A stretch of 64,000 nt of DNA from contig WJXW01000010.1 of assembly GCA_015832175.1 (NCBI GenBank), positions 1,426,001 through 1,490,000 on the forward strand, given 5' to 3'. The DNA comes from Paraphaeosphaeria minitans. Lineage: Eukaryota > Ascomycota > Dothideomycetes > Pleosporales > Didymosphaeriaceae. The notes below the pieces were generated by a model that was not told the origin of the DNA, ran no database searches, and saw only the letters and a list, made by a program, of their open reading frames with translations. Numbering within the stretch: the first letter of the stretch is position 1; each line of letters begins with the position of its first letter. Both the position numbers and the translations under genes were made by a program. Positions 10,641 through 24,239 of this stretch are shown here, one piece after another.

Positions 10641-13600
10641 TAAAATAGGAGACTCTCTATTTAAAATCCCTAAGTTAAGTGGTTCTAAGAACTACAAAAT
10701 TTGGTCTATTAGAATAGAGGCCTACCTTATTAAAGAGGGTTGTCTAGAGGTTATGTCTAGTAATACTTAAGACCTAACTCTAGAACAATAAGCTGTTCTA
10801 CAGGAAAAAGCTTCTAAAGCTACTAGTATTTTAAAACTTTCCTTAGAAGATAGCCCTCTAGTACAAACTAGGTTTATAATAAATTCCTATATACTTTAGA
10901 ATAAGTTAAAAGAACTTTATAAGCTAAAGGGATTTAGTAGTGAATTTATACTAAGTAAAAACCTTATTAACACTACTTTAACTAGCTATAAAAATAATCT
11001 AGAAAGCTACGTTAATAGCTTTAAGAGGCTAGTAAATAACCTAGAGGCTAAGTCTATTAATCTTCCTAAAAAATTCCTAGTAGCCCTACTTCTAAACAAT
11101 CTAAATAGTAGGGATTATAAGTATATTATTGCAGTTATTACTTAATCTATTAGGATAAATAATAAAAAGGAAGAAGACCTAGATTTAGATTCTATAGTAA
11201 GCCAGCTCCTTAACAAATCTAGGAGACTAAGTTCTATAAGAAAAGGCTCTACTAATAGTAATCTACTTCCTAGAGTAAATAATAATAACTCTAGAGAAGA
11301 TAAAGACATAGAAATGTCTATGCCTACTAGAGGAAATAGTAAAAAAGACCTTTATTCCTACTGTAGTAAAGAGGGACATATACAGTCTAATTACTAGGTT
11401 AAATTCCCTAATAAAAAGCCTAAAAACTATAAGGCTAGAAAGGGAAAGTTTAATAAAGAAAGTAGTAATAATACTCTTCTAAAAGAAAAAGATAGAGAGA
11501 CTATTCTTACTACTAAAAAAACCAAAAATAAGTCTAAAGAAATAGACTTTATACTAGATTCTAGCGCAACTATACATACTTATTATATAAAAGAGTTTTT
11601 TACTACTTTAGAACCTACAGATACCTCTATTAAATAGGGAAATTCTGATAGCTCTATAGTAGCAAAAGGGGTTAGAAATATAGAACTCCTATTTACTAAA
11701 ACAAGTAAGAAAGTAACCTTAAGTAAGGTTTTATTTGTGCTAGAACTAGGTGTTAACCTTATAAGCCTAAATAGACTTACAGAAAGAGGTCTGAATCTAA
11801 ATTTTACTAGATTAGGCTGTGAGGTTATATCCTCTAGTAGAAATATCCTTATAAAAGGAGAATATAAAGAAGGTGTTACAGTCTTTAAAGCCATAAGTTC
11901 TAAAACAGACTTTAAAACCTCTAGTAAAATACTAAATACTTTATCTCCTAGGAAAATTAATCCTAGAGAAGAAGAGGTTAATTCTATAGAGAAAATAGTT
12001 ATTAATAATAACTCTATAGAACTATGGCATAATAGACTAGGGCATATTAATAATAAAGCCCTATTAGCCCTTAAAGAATCCGCTCAGGGTATTAAACTAG
12101 ACAAAAAAGATCTAGATAACTCTAGAACTAGTCTAGATTCCTGTCCTATTTGTATTTAGGCCAAGTTAACTAAAAAGGTTAATAAAGAACCTTCTACTAA
12201 AGTAGATAATTACTTAGACCTAGTATATATAGATATAGGGGGACCTATAAATCCTTAAACTCTAAAAAAGGAGAAATACTTTATTACTTTTAGAGATAGT
12301 TTTACAAAGTTTCTAGAAGTAACTCTTCTAAAGAGTAGAGAAAATATTGTAGAGGCTATAAGACAATTTATAACTAAAGTAGAACTACAGAGTTCTTCTA
12401 AGGTTAAAGCCCTACAACTAGATAACGAATTTATATCTAAAGATCTTACAAGATACCTAGAAGAAAAAGGTATTATAGTTCGTTTTTCTAGCCCCTATAC
12501 ACCTGAGCAAAATGGAGCTGTAGAAATAATAAATAGGCTACTATTAAATAAAGTTAGAGCCTTATTAATCCAATCTAATCTTCCTAAAGTTATATAGGGA
12601 GAAGCTCTATTAACTACAGTCTACCTATATAATAGAACTCCTAATAGTTCTATAGGCTATAAAACACTATTCTTCCAAAGGTATAATAAAGTATCTAATA
12701 TAGAAAACCTAAAGATTTGGTGTTCCCTAACTTATTATAAAGAGCCTAGTAGTCTTATTAAGAAACTAGACGCTAGGGCTACTCCCTACTATCTTATAGG
12801 TTATAACTCTAACTAGTACTAATTATTTAATCCTAGCAAAAATAAAATAGTATATGCTAGAGATTGTAAGGTACTAGAAGGCTACTTCTATAAGCCAAAT
12901 AATCAGGAAAGGGTAATAGAGATCTATAATAAACTAGAGCCTATAGAGCCTAGTAGAGAAATAGAGCCTAATAAGGAAAATAATATTCCTAAGGTTTAAC
13001 AAGACTCTAGCCCTAAAGTAGTTATAAATAGGAATAAAGAACCAATTCCTAAAACTACTAATATAAGTTGGAAAAACCTGTATAAAGAACTAGTAGAAGA
13101 AAATATACTAGTTACTAGTACAGAAGAGCCAAAGAACTATAAAGAAGTTCTAACTAATTCTAATAAAGATTTCTACCTAAAAGCTATGAAATTAGAGGTA
13201 GAAAATCTAATATAAAACAAAACTTAGGACCTAGTTATTAAACCTAATAAACTAATTATTAAGGGTAGATAGGTTTTAACTAGGAAATATCACCTAGACG
13301 GCTCTATAAACAAATACAAGGCTAGATACGTAGCTAAAGGATTCCTACAAAAGTATAGAATTAATTATAAAGAAACCTTTACTACTACCTCTAAACCTAG
13401 TCTTATAAGGCTTCTATTATCCTATTTTTCTAGTTTAAACTGGGAAATTTATACATGGGATATAAAACAGGCTTTTCCTAACGCCTATCTAGAGGAAGAA
13501 GTCTATCTAGATTCACCTTAAGGTCTAGAAAACTTTACCCTAGAAAATAGCCCTACAAAACTAGACAAAGATCTAGTTAGTTCTATAATTAAAAGCCAAA

Positions 13601-14735
13601 ACTATAACCAAGTGTCTCTAAAACTAAATAAGGCACTATATGGATATACTAGTAAAACTAGGTTTTAAAAACCTAGTAAGTGAAAATTCTATCTTTGTTC
13701 ACCAAGAAAAGCCTATTATATTGGCTACACATGTGGACGATATACTAGTATTCGCCAAAACTATAGACCTAGTTAATAGCCTATATAAGGAACTAACTAT
13801 TTCATCTACCCTAGAAGTCTCTAATTTAGGAGAGATAAAAGAATTCCTAGGTGTAGAAATTATAAGGAATAGGGAACTAAATACAATTAAAATTTCCTAA
13901 TAATCCTTTACAAAGAAAATACTTACAAAGTATAATAAGGAGGGGAATAAACCAAAAGATCTACCCCTACCTATAGGGCTAAAACTAGTGAAAAATCTAG
14001 AAGAACCTAATCTAGAATTAACTAGTTTATACTAATAAGAGATAGGTAGTCTAATCTATCTAACTATCTATTCTTAACCAGACCTAGCCTTTTATATAAA
14101 TTATTTGGCAAGGTTTATGGCAAATCCTAGTCTAGAACACTATAAATATCTAGACTATTTATGGAGTTATCTAGTTAAAACACAAGATTATAAACTAGAT
14201 TTATCTCTAAACCAATCTAAATCCCTAGACTTAATAGGGGTTAGTGATTCAGATTAGGGGGGTGATTTAGACTCTAGAAAATCTACTATAGGCAACCTAT
14301 TTCTACTAGATACCTCTAGTAATAGAGTAGCTATATCCTGGCTATTAAAACTACAAAAAACTGTTGCCCTAAGTAGCGTAGAAGCTGAATATATAGCTTT
14401 AAAAGAAGCTACTAAAGAGTCTTTATACCTAAATACTTTTATAAAGGAACTATTTAGTTTCCTACCTTTAAAGGAGTATTATAATTTTAACTCCTTAAGC
14501 ACTATAGAAAGTGATAGCTAATCTGCTTTAGATCTAGCTAAAAACCCTATTTACTATACTAGAACTAAGCATATAGATATTTCCTATCACTTCCTAAGAC
14601 AAAACGTGCTAGAGAACAAGATTAAACTAGTTTATATTAATACTAGTATTCTTCTAGCAGATATTCTTACAAAGGCTATAAGTAAGCCTAAACTAGAAGC
14701 TTTTTATAAAGCTATAGGTTTAAATAAAACCTAAA
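10640..14735 (+). pseudogene. Cop1 gag-pol, RIP-degraded
   Basis: Domains in order: gag beginning near LFKIPKLSG (10,650); CCHC-type knuckle remnant YCSKEGHIQSNY near 11,355-11,400; protease FILDSSATIHT near 11,550-11,582; GAG-pre-integrase LWHNRLGHINNK near 12,020-12,055; integrase with VYIDIGGPI (12,225), LQLDNEF (12,415) and SPYTPEQNGAVE (12,490-12,525); reverse transcriptase with HVDDILVFAKT near 13,727-13,760; RNase H with LDSRKSTIGN (14,268), VALSSVEAEYIALKEA (14,365-14,412) and TKHIDISYHFLRQ (14,565-14,605); C-terminus near ADILTKAI and a stop at about 14,735. Stops are nearly all TAA/TAG. Several open stretches survive (86-140 codons at 11,737-12,159 and 13,640-13,900), the best preserved coding remnants in the AT-rich block. 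Confidence 0.9.
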
Positions 14736-14850
14736 GAAAAAATAAGGCTAAAAAGTCCTCTAAATTGTTTTAAAGGGACTAGCGTATAGAAATTATTTAA
14801 TCCCTATAATATTTAAAAAAGGGATATTTATTACCCTAGAAACCTATTAA

Positions 14851-14864
14851 AGGTTAAGGGGGTG
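14851..14864 (+). other. Cop1 polypurine tract
   Basis: aggttaagggggtg immediately upstream of the 3' LTR, the usual primer for plus-strand DNA synthesis. Cop2 has a very similar tract (ctagggggtg) before its own 3' LTR. Confidence 0.75.
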
Positions 14865-15290
14865 TGTAAGGAATAGGTAACCTTTAAAGGTTTCCTAGAG
14901 TTACCTTTTCTATATTCTAGAACTTTCTATAATAACGTTATAATAACGTTATAGCCCTATAGATACTAGGTAACGTTATAGGTAACGTTATAAGGTGACG
15001 TTATAGGTAACGTTATAGGTAACGTCATAAATAGTAGAGAATTACTAAGTAGAATACTCTAGAATCTCTACTGTATGTATATAAGGAGAGTTACCTTCTA
15101 CGTGTACTCTCTATTCTAGATAGCAATTCTAAGCCTATACCTAAGGTTTTATTGCTCTATTTAACTACGTTCCATCTACCCTCTATTACTCTAGTCTCTA
15201 CTATTCTAGGTAACTAGTACTAGGGGAGAGAAGGTACTAGAAGGTCTAGAAGGTTACCTTTTATCCTCTAGCCTATACCTCCTCTTTACA
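14865..15290 (+). repeat. Cop1 3' LTR (426 bp)
   Basis: Same as the 5' LTR with about eight substitutions and one inserted T. It keeps the terminal CA. The seven palindromes recur at 14,933-15,027, with different RIP states at the sixth (TAACGTTA) and seventh (TAACGTCA). TATA box at 15,078-15,084. Confidence 0.93.
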
Positions 15291-15295
15291 CTAAA
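15291..15295. repeat. Target-site duplication of Cop1, right (CTAAA)
   Basis: Copy of 9,010-9,014. The Cop3 sequence resumes here. Confidence 0.9.
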
Positions 15296-18200
15296 TAGAC
15301 TAGACGACTCTTACCTTTAAACGCTATAAAAGGGATAATCCAGCTACTATATCGCATAAGGCCCTAAAAGCAATAATTAATAAGCTTACTTTAGCCTAAA
15401 GGGCTCTTAGACAAGGCTTTAGTAGTAAACTATAACTATACACTACTATTATATAAGCATACTACAGCTATCCTAACCTTAAATAAGCTATGTTTAACCC
15501 TAAAAATATAGTAAAAGGCTTACTTAGCGACCTTTATGCGTTACTCTAAGTTACTAAAGATAGAAAGAAGTTATAGTTTTTCTAAGATAGTAAAGAGGTG
15601 TACTACACTAATTAATAATATAATAATCTTAATTATACAAAAGGATCTAGCCCCTCTAGAGGCAGATTAACCTTTAGACTAAAAGGAAGGAGTAACTTTA
15701 GAAGTTTAAGCTCTTATATAAAGTAGAAATACTTTATATACTATAAAAAAGAATGCTAGTCTACTAACTATTTACTAAGGGAATACCTAGTAAGCTAGAA
15801 AGTAATATATATTATTATACGCTAACTTCTATAAACATAAACCCTTTGCTATAGATATATAAGCATACATCCTTAACTTTAAAAGAGAGCTAGAGGAAGA
15901 AGACTATTATATAAAAAAGAAAGAAGATAAATAAGACTAATAGAGTAATAAAGAAGAAGTATAGAAAGCTACCTTATACTTTACTTCTAGTATCTAGTTT
16001 TATTATATAACTAGTAAAGACATCTAACATAGCAAGGATAATAAGAATACAAAAAAACCTATATAACTATTTACTCTAGCTAGTTAAAATTATACAAAGT
16101 ACTAAAGAGAACTCTAGAATATAGGCGCTGTATAAGTATCTATAGTAGAAAAGGACTAGCTTACCGCCTACTTATATAAAAACCTAACTACTAAAGTAGA
16201 CTAGTTACTAGGATCTACTAATATTAGCTTTAGAGGACAAGGTTTCTAAATATCTCTAGGCACTATATAAATTACTAACCCTATAAGAATAGTAATCTAC
16301 TATATCCTTAACTCCCTAACACTATTCCTGCTATTACTAGTAGATACTAATAGACTTAGAGTATACTTTAATAACATCCTAGATATTATTGTATAAAAGG
16401 ACAGTATAATAATCTTAGTTATATAAAAGTAGAGTTACCCCTTCTTTAACCTTAGTAATAAGGAATTAGCTCTCTTCTTTATAGAGATAGAACTCTAACG
16501 CCTACACTACTATTTTAGACACTCTTAGACAGAAAGACTATATAAGCTTCTTACTTAGGTAGGGTATAAAGTAGAAAGCTCTATAGTAGAAGAAGTAAGG
16601 AAGTTTTATTACTACTACTAGTTATATAACTAAGCGCTAAGACGCTTTAAGTTCTCTATCTAAAATAATTTATACTTTAACTATAAGATTATTATTAATG
16701 TTATATAAATTAGTAAAAAGGATATCCTATAGATTATTAATATAGACACATCCTTTTAGGCAGCCTAATTCCTAACATTAATAACTGTATAAGACACCTA
16801 GGATGCCTTAATAAGATGCTAAATTAATGTATACTAAGGCCTACTAGATTATATTATCTATAACTTAGGAACTAACTTTACTTCTAATAAGTTTTAGAAT
16901 TATATAAAGATAGTTAGGGCAGAATATAGGCAAATACTAGTAGAGGCACACTAGGCTATAAGCAAGATTAAAAGAGTATATACACTACTACGCTAAGTGT
17001 ACAATATCCTAAGAGCTAAGATTAATAGTTATATAGATAATAAAATAGTGCTATAGATAGCAGTAAAGGCACTAAATAGTATAGCTAGGCCTAATAGTAT
17101 AGTATCTACTCTCCTAGTCTTTAGTGCCTACCTAAAGATTAATAAAGATTCTCTACCCTTACTAAAACTAATCGCCTAAGCTAATATAGTTTAGAAAGTA
17201 ATAAAAATACTTAAAAAAAATAGAGCTAAAGTTAAAGTTGCTTATATAATTAACACTAGGAATAGCTTATTATTATATAAAACCCTTACACTCCTACTTA
17301 GCTTAGAAGTTATAGTCTAAAGAGAAAAGAAAGAATAGTAAGGACTATATAAGATTAAAAGTATTAAAGGAAGAGACATTATCCTAGAGCTTAAAAATAG
17401 ACCTCTAAAACTACGCTATATATAGGTTAAACTATACTATTGCGTAACTAAAGATAGTACACAGGAACTACAGGATGTAGATACTCCTATAGCTGTACAA
17501 ATTAAAGCTCTAAAGCTAAGGCTAAAAGAAAGACCTAGAAAAGACTAAACTACTATAGTTACATAATTAGGTAAAGCTTAATAAAGATTAGGAAGACTAA
17601 ATACCTAGTTTATTACTTAAAAAGAAAAAAATAACTTTAAGCTTACACTAAAGCTTTGTGTAGATAGTGTTATTACTATACCTAGCTAGCCTTTTAAAGA
17701 ATTAGATGTAGTAGAAATAAATACCCTTATTACTAATAGCACTTTTAAAATCTTATTATATAATCCTAATAAATAATCTAGCTATATCTTTAACCTACGT
17801 CTTGTACGAGAGATTAAAAGTAAGACAACCTAACTATATAAGAAATTAAAACTTATCTTTACTAGCTATTTAAATAAAGAAAAAGAGGAGATCTTTATAT
17901 AATCCTCTACTATCTAGTGTATAAGCTAGAGGTTACTATTAGCTCTTTCTATAATACTAATTTAGTTATATAACATGCACATTAAGCTTAGGGATATTAC
18001 TTAGGCCTATATATAGTCTACTAATAAACTCCTTTGTACATTATACGCCTAACTACTAGTAGAAATACGCAATTTCTTCCTACTAAACATAATTCTATAA
18101 GTTATATAACCTCTATATAGCGCAGCACAATTAGGTCTCTACTAGTTTAAGATATACTACAACTACTATAAGGAGAAATTAAGAATGCATGTGTTAACGT

Positions 18201-18816
18201 ATAACTTATACCTACTTATTACAAATAAGGAACCTAAGATGTTTAGCATTACTAAACTCTAGACTAATAACACCCTTAGTGTAGTTATAGAAAGCTTTAT
18301 ATAATAAGAAGAAGAGTAGCTCTATACTATAAAGTTTTATATAAAAGACAAAAGCGTCCTAATATAAGATAGGGTAATTAAGTTTAATAGAGGTAAAATC
18401 TAACTTATCTAGAGTGTTATTACCCTAGAATAAAAGGAATAGGCTAAAAGCCTTTGCATAATTAATCCATAAAATAAAGACACTATACACTAATATATTA
18501 CATAATAAGTAAGAGGTGCATATATCTCTTTAGTTTACTAACTAGAAGTAATATTTAACCTATCTATTACTACACAAATAATAGTACTAATAGAAGAAGA
18601 TAATAAGGCACTAAACATGCGTTTAAACTAGCAAATTTAGAATACACAAAGAGGACTAAAATTTATTCTACTTAACCTAGGTCGCATAAAGCTATTCATC
18701 TTTATAGATAGCTCTTTTGCTAATAAAAAAGACCTAAGCTTATAGCTTAGCTTTATTATTGTGCTAGTAGAGGAACATTATATAATAACTAAAGACTTTA
18801 AGATCTATAGTAATAT
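15296..18816 (+). mobile_element. Cop3 copy B, fragment 2 (gag to RNase H start)
   Basis: Continues the match to copy A (about 2,144-5,671): gag with knuckle remnant near 15,715-15,790, protease near 16,110, integrase near 16,520-17,200, reverse transcriptase near 17,580-18,560. All frames are stopped by TAA/TAG. It ends where Cop2 inserted, with AATAT at 18,812-18,816 duplicated at 26,061-26,065. Confidence 0.85.
18812..18816. repeat. Target-site duplication of Cop2, left (AATAT)
   Basis: Identical to 26,061-26,065. Copy A shows the unduplicated site (GTAATATTATC) near 5,652. Confidence 0.85.
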
Positions 18817-19011
18817 TATTAAAGTAAAACACTTACTTCCGTAATTCTTTCTAGATCCACTAATTTAGATCACAGGATTCTTGCCAAGAGGCTCGTTTCT
18901 TTTGTATATAGTCTGCCCTTTTAGTATCCTTTCCTATAATTAGCTCTTTGTATTCTTTATAACTCTGCTCCTAAATATCCTATAATAGTTTAAGCCCTTT
19001 TTACTACAACA
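18817..19011 (+). repeat. Cop2 5' LTR (195 bp)
   Basis: Begins TATTAAAG (RIP-altered TGTTAAAG, intact in the 3' LTR) and ends ACAACA. Aligns to 25,866-26,060 without gaps. Confidence 0.93.
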
Positions 19012-19027
19012 GTTATAAGCCTGGCGC
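19012..19027 (+). other. Cop2 primer-binding site (initiator tRNA-Met half-tRNA)
   Basis: gttataagcctggcgc, complementary to the initiator tRNA-Met anticodon arm apart from transitions. The other Cop2 copy at 661-676 preserves it better, with one change only. Confidence 0.75.
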
Positions 19028-19139
19028 TTAGAACGTAGGACAATTCTCTCTACTTACTTAGTAACACTTAAATTATTATACAACACTCTATTTAGAACCT
19101 CTCTATAATATAACCCCTTTATTCCTAATCACAAAAATT

Positions 19140-22100
19140 ATTAAAATAGCAGAAGTACAGCTTATTAATCGCGCTAGTTAGCCCTACTAGTTTGTCTAGC
19201 TTTAATTCTAAGTAAACTCGAAAGGAATCTAGAACTAAATTAACTTAGAGGCGATTAACGCTCTAGTAATTAATTACATAAAGCTAGAACAACCTCTACT
19301 CCTATAGAAACTATTACTAATTATAGATACAGCCTCTATAGTAAGTATTTAATTATATAAAGCAGAGCTTACTAAGTATAAAATAGATAAAGAGAGCTTT
19401 CCTTTACAAATAGCGAAATACAGAGCAGTAGTTTTAGACTAGTAAGTAGACTATACTAAGATACAGAATCTCTAGACTTAGGTAAACGCTACAGTATCAC
19501 CTAATCTACTTACTCCTACTATAATTACTTTAGTTAATACACGCTATACTACGCTTTAGTCCCTAATTTAACTCTTAAAAGAAGATCTTGCACTAAATAA
19601 AAGAGCTATATAGAATAATATTTAAGCTTTATACCGCACTTATCTTAAGAAGGCTAAGTAGGTAAGACAAAGTCCTAAGACCTAGTTTAAAGAATAGTAG
19701 CTCCTTTATTAAAAAGCGAAGACCTACTTAATTAGCAAAATTAGTAGACCACTTACTACCTAAGATTTCCTAGATATAATCACCGCGCGTATAGCACTAG
19801 ATTAGGCCTAATTAATAAACTAACAGCTAATCTAGGATAAGACGCTAGGACAGAATTAGATCACGCTAGACAATCTAGAGAAGGTATTTTTAGCGCTTGT
19901 TTAGGAGTATTTAATCTAATCTAGTTCTAATAAAATAAGTAGGGTATTCGCCACTTTTAATAGATTATTAAGACAATCTACTAACTCTAATAGTTCTAGT
20001 TCGTCTAATTAGACAAAGAAACAACCAAACTGTCCCTATAAGCCCTATACTTATAGGTAGAAACTAATAGAGTGCTAAAGACTTTAAACCGCGATAGCTA
20101 GATCACCCTAGAATAGAATATTATTATTTAATCTTACTAATAAAGAAAAATTAGAGATTCTTAATTAACTTAAGCAGCCTAAGTGGTCAAACCTTCGTAA
20201 TACAATTATAAAGGCAGAATAGAATAAGAAATAATCCTCCACTAAAACTATTAAGTATCCTAGTAGTATTACTACTGCTCTACTAAACCCATTTAATCTG
20301 CCTACAGACAATAGAGCATTAGGTGTCTACTCTACTCTATATTCTAACGCTTATCCTCTATTAGAATATATGATACTAGACAGTGCTGCAGTAGTTTACC
20401 TAGTTAATAATCGCAAAAGACTTATTCCTAGGATGTTTTAATTATTAAACAAGAGTATAGAGGCAGGTACACAAAGCCTCTTAATCTTAGGAATTAGTAA
20501 TAGACTAATTAAGAACGCTTTACATAGGAAAAATAAGAGATTTATAGAAAATCTACTACTCTAAAAAGTAAGAGTAGTAGAAAGCTTTTATGTAAATATT
20601 ATATTAGAAGCTCTTTTAAAGAAAGTAAAGATTTAGTACTTTAGTTTAGATTACACTCTTAGAATTAAAAGCCTAGAATAAAGTGTTATTTTAGTAGACC
20701 TAAGATGCGAGCATAACCTTACTTTCTTATAATATAAGCTAATCCACTCTTATCTAATTATTATAAGTGTAACTACTAAAGGATTATTCTAGGTTAATAT
20801 TAAGAGATTAGATTCTAAGGACCTCTAGCACCTTTAAGTAGGGCATATAGGAAGTAGAGTTCTATAAGCTCTAGTAACTGCAGCCTAAAGTGTAAAGATT
20901 ACTAGAATATTAAGAAAGAATTATAAGCACTATACTACTACACACGTAACTTAGGTAATCTCTAAGAGACCTAGAGAATAATTACCTAGGCTATTTCACT
21001 TATTATCCTAGGATCTATTTAATATGCCCACTACTTAAAATAGAGAAAACTAGGTTTTACTAATTAAAGAAGATTTTAGTAAGAAACTTTATATTTTTAA
21101 TCTTAGAACAAAGACGCTTTCTAAAATAATAAGAGTGTGGCAGGATTTCTTAGCTCTTATTAATACAAAATACGAGCTTTAAATTACAAAAATCTACTAG
21201 GATAATAATATAGCAACACTTCTATAGAAAGGAAAATCCTAGTACGAATTTTAGGCTAATTAGGAAAGAATAATAATTAGTAGACTACCGCCCTATACGC
21301 ATAAGCCTAATAGCGCTACAGAAAGAGTAGGCTAGGAGCTTATAATAAAAGTAATTAAAATGCGAATAAGCGCAAATCTACTATTAAATCTCTAGCCTAA
21401 GATTATATAAGCGGTATACTAGCTCTAAAGAATAATTCCTAGCCTAGTATTAGGCTATTAATCACCTAATAAAACGTTAGATACTTAGTTTAGACAATAT
21501 TTTTATTATTTTAAACTAGTAAAAACATAATATAGGATAGCTAATCTTTATCTAAACTAGAATGCTGTCTACGCCTATAGCTACTAAGCTTACCCTTTAG
21601 ATTAGGAGCGTGCAGCTAGGCAAGATAGAAGAGGATTTAAAGTAAATCCTAGGGGCTATATTAGATACCTAGTAGGCTACAAAGCTTCTAATATCTACTA
21701 AATATAGATTCTCTAGCTTAATTAGGTAATTACTACACAAAACGTAAGGTTTAATAAGTCCTTATTCTATAAAGGATTAGAGGAACAATCTATTCTAAAG
21801 ATAGAAGCGTTAAAAATAGTAGAAAGCCTCTAAGAAGGAGAGCTAAACAATGTAGGAGAAGTGTATAAAAACGCGCTTAATATTCTTCCTAAAATAAATA
21901 AGTATACAAGAACTACTACTAGACCTATAGGTGACCTTTAGGTAATTAAAAGCGAAGTAGGCTAGCTAAGTAATTAGAAACTTAAGATACTTACTACTAA
22001 GTAAGCTATAGGCTTAGCTAGCTAGTAGCTAAGAATTTACTTAAGTAGGAAAGAAAGTATAGGACTTATAACCCCTAATTAGACACTAGAGCTAGGTGAT

Positions 22101-24235
22101 CTTAGGGGTAATCTATTAAGTAATTAAGAGATATCTAGTAGCCACTAAAACACTACTAAAAGAGCTAGCCTACTAGAATCTAGGGATTTAATACCCTATT
22201 TATTAGTAGAAACTAATTAGGTTACTAATTAATCTAGCGTAGATAACTTAATTACGCTAGACAAAGCAAATAACCTACTAGCGCGCTAAAGGCGAAGGCA
22301 GATCTATCTAAAGGTAAGCAGAATAAGTAGGCGAAATTGTGGTAAAACACTAGAAATTAACTAACTAATAAATCGCTATCTGCTATTATAAAGATTAAGG
22401 AAGCAAAATAATTAGGACAATTAGCTAAGGGGTAGGTAGAAGCTAGGTGCTTATACACTAATTGCTAATTATCTTTAAAGTAATCTTAATGTAATATTAG
22501 AGCACACGTTTATACTAGGAGTAGTAGAGGCCTAGTCTAAGCAAGAAGAATATATTACACTAAATATAATAGTATTCGCTTTTATACTTAGAAAGGCGCC
22601 TAGAGCGTCTTATATAGCTTAGACTCACAGAAACAAGCTTATACTAGAGCTAACTCTATAGAAACACTTTTATAATTATCTATATAAGAAGCTATTCCTC
22701 CTTACCGCTTATAAGGAGATCTTAACTTTATAAAATAAAGGTACCTAAATAGAGATTAAATAATTAGAGGTGTTAGAGCAACTACTCCCTTTAAAGTAGG
22801 TCTTTACCTATAAGTTTAATTAAAATAAATACTTTAAAAAGTGTAAAGCTTAAATTATTATAAAAAGAGATCTTTAGAAAAAGAATACTCTCCACTCTAC
22901 CTATACTACTACCCTAGTAGTAAGATCTTTTTAATTAGCTGTAGCTCTAGTAGCAGAATTTAATCTAGAAATCTTATAATTTAATATAGTAGGAGCGTTT
23001 CTAAATACTCTTATTACAGCCACTAATCTAGTAACTTATAAATTACCTAATAGTTTTAAAAAGCTAGGAAAGTATATAAGATTAAATTAAGCTTTATATA
23101 GCTTAAGAGATTTACCACTTCTTTAGTATAAAAAATTTACAGGATTACTTTAATCTTATAAACTCTTAGCTTCGCTAGAAGAGCTATGCCTTTTCTTTAA
23201 TAGTAATTAAAGTATTATTGTTCTATTTTATATTAACAACATTCTTCTTCTCTATTACAAGAGTAAAGAGAAAGAAGCCCTAGATTTTTAGAAAAAAATT
23301 GCAAACAAATATAAGATTAAATTAAAAAGACTAGTAGAGTAGTTCCTAGATATTTAAGTAATTAGGGACAGAGAAACAAGATTAATTTCTCTAGTCTATA
23401 ATACCTACATTAATAAAATCACGAAAAAGTTTAACCTTTTAAACTCTAGGAGCTTCCCTCCCACACCTCTATTAGTAGAAGATCTTGTTCTAAGCACAAG
23501 AGAAGCCACTCCTTAACAAATAAAGCTCTTTTAAGAAGAGGTGGGATTAGCTCTCTATATAGTAATTATGCTACGCCTAGATATAGCCTTTACAGTGTTA
23601 AAGCTATTATACTTTCTAATAAATCTAAGTAAAGAACACTTTACTACTATTAATTATGTGATCCTTTACCTCTATTAAACTAGATAGTAGGCTATAGTCT
23701 TTAGTGGCTACAATAGACCTAATCTGCTAATATGTAGAAATGCCTTATTTGCTAATAATCTAATATTACAGCAATCTTCCTATAGATATATTATCCTATT
23801 ATTTAGAGGAGCTATCCTATAGAAAGTAGCTTAACAGAACACAATTACTATTTTAATAATAGAAGCAGAGCTTCTAGCGCTTAAATATATAAGTAAAAAA
23901 GCTATAGCGATTAAGAGATTCTTTACTAAGCTTACTCTAGATCTAGGACCTTTATAAAAGGTCTATTATAATAATCTTTAAACTATTTGTTTAGTAATTA
24001 GAAAGAACAAAAGAATTACTACTTAACTACGCTATATAGATATTTAGAATATATAGTTACAGTAAGAGTATACAAAAAGATTGTTTTAAGTAAAATATCT
24101 TCTAACTAGCGAAATGCTAGTAGATAGCCTTATAAAGGCTCTTACTTATTAGTAGTTTAATAGATTTAAAAGGCTATTAAATCTATAAAATATAAGCATA
24201 ATAATCACAGAATAAGAGTAGGTAAGTAGAGAAAT
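19140..24235 (+). pseudogene. Cop2 gag-pol, RIP-degraded
   Basis: Domains in order: gag from about 19,140; protease MILDSAAVVYLVNN near 20,370-20,412; GAG-pre-integrase with HLQVGHIGSRVLQAL near 20,830-20,875; integrase with YTHKPNSATERVGQE near 21,295-21,335 (remnant of the conserved glutamate motif); chromodomain-free linker with LVGY near 21,670; reverse transcriptase with STYTTTLVVRSF near 22,895, IVGAFLNT near 22,990-23,010 and FYINNILLLYY (former YVDD box) near 23,228-23,262; RNase H with IIEAELLALKYI near 23,860-23,895 and LVDSLIKALTYQQF near 24,120-24,160. Copia order. Stops throughout; inactive. Confidence 0.87.
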
Positions 24236-24239
24236 AATC

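Larger units (their letters stand above)
9015..15290 (+). mobile_element. Cop1 retrotransposon, complete (Ty1/copia)
   Basis: Complete element of 6,276 bp: 5' LTR 9,015-9,439, primer-binding site 9,440-9,453, leader 9,454-10,640, degraded gag-pol about 10,640-14,735, polypurine tract 14,851-14,864, 3' LTR 14,865-15,290. It is flanked by the 5-bp duplication CTAAA at 9,010-9,014 and 15,291-15,295 and sits inside Cop3 copy B. By eye the two LTRs differ by about eight substitutions (seven transitions) and one 1-bp indel, so it is the least diverged element here. Confidence 0.95.
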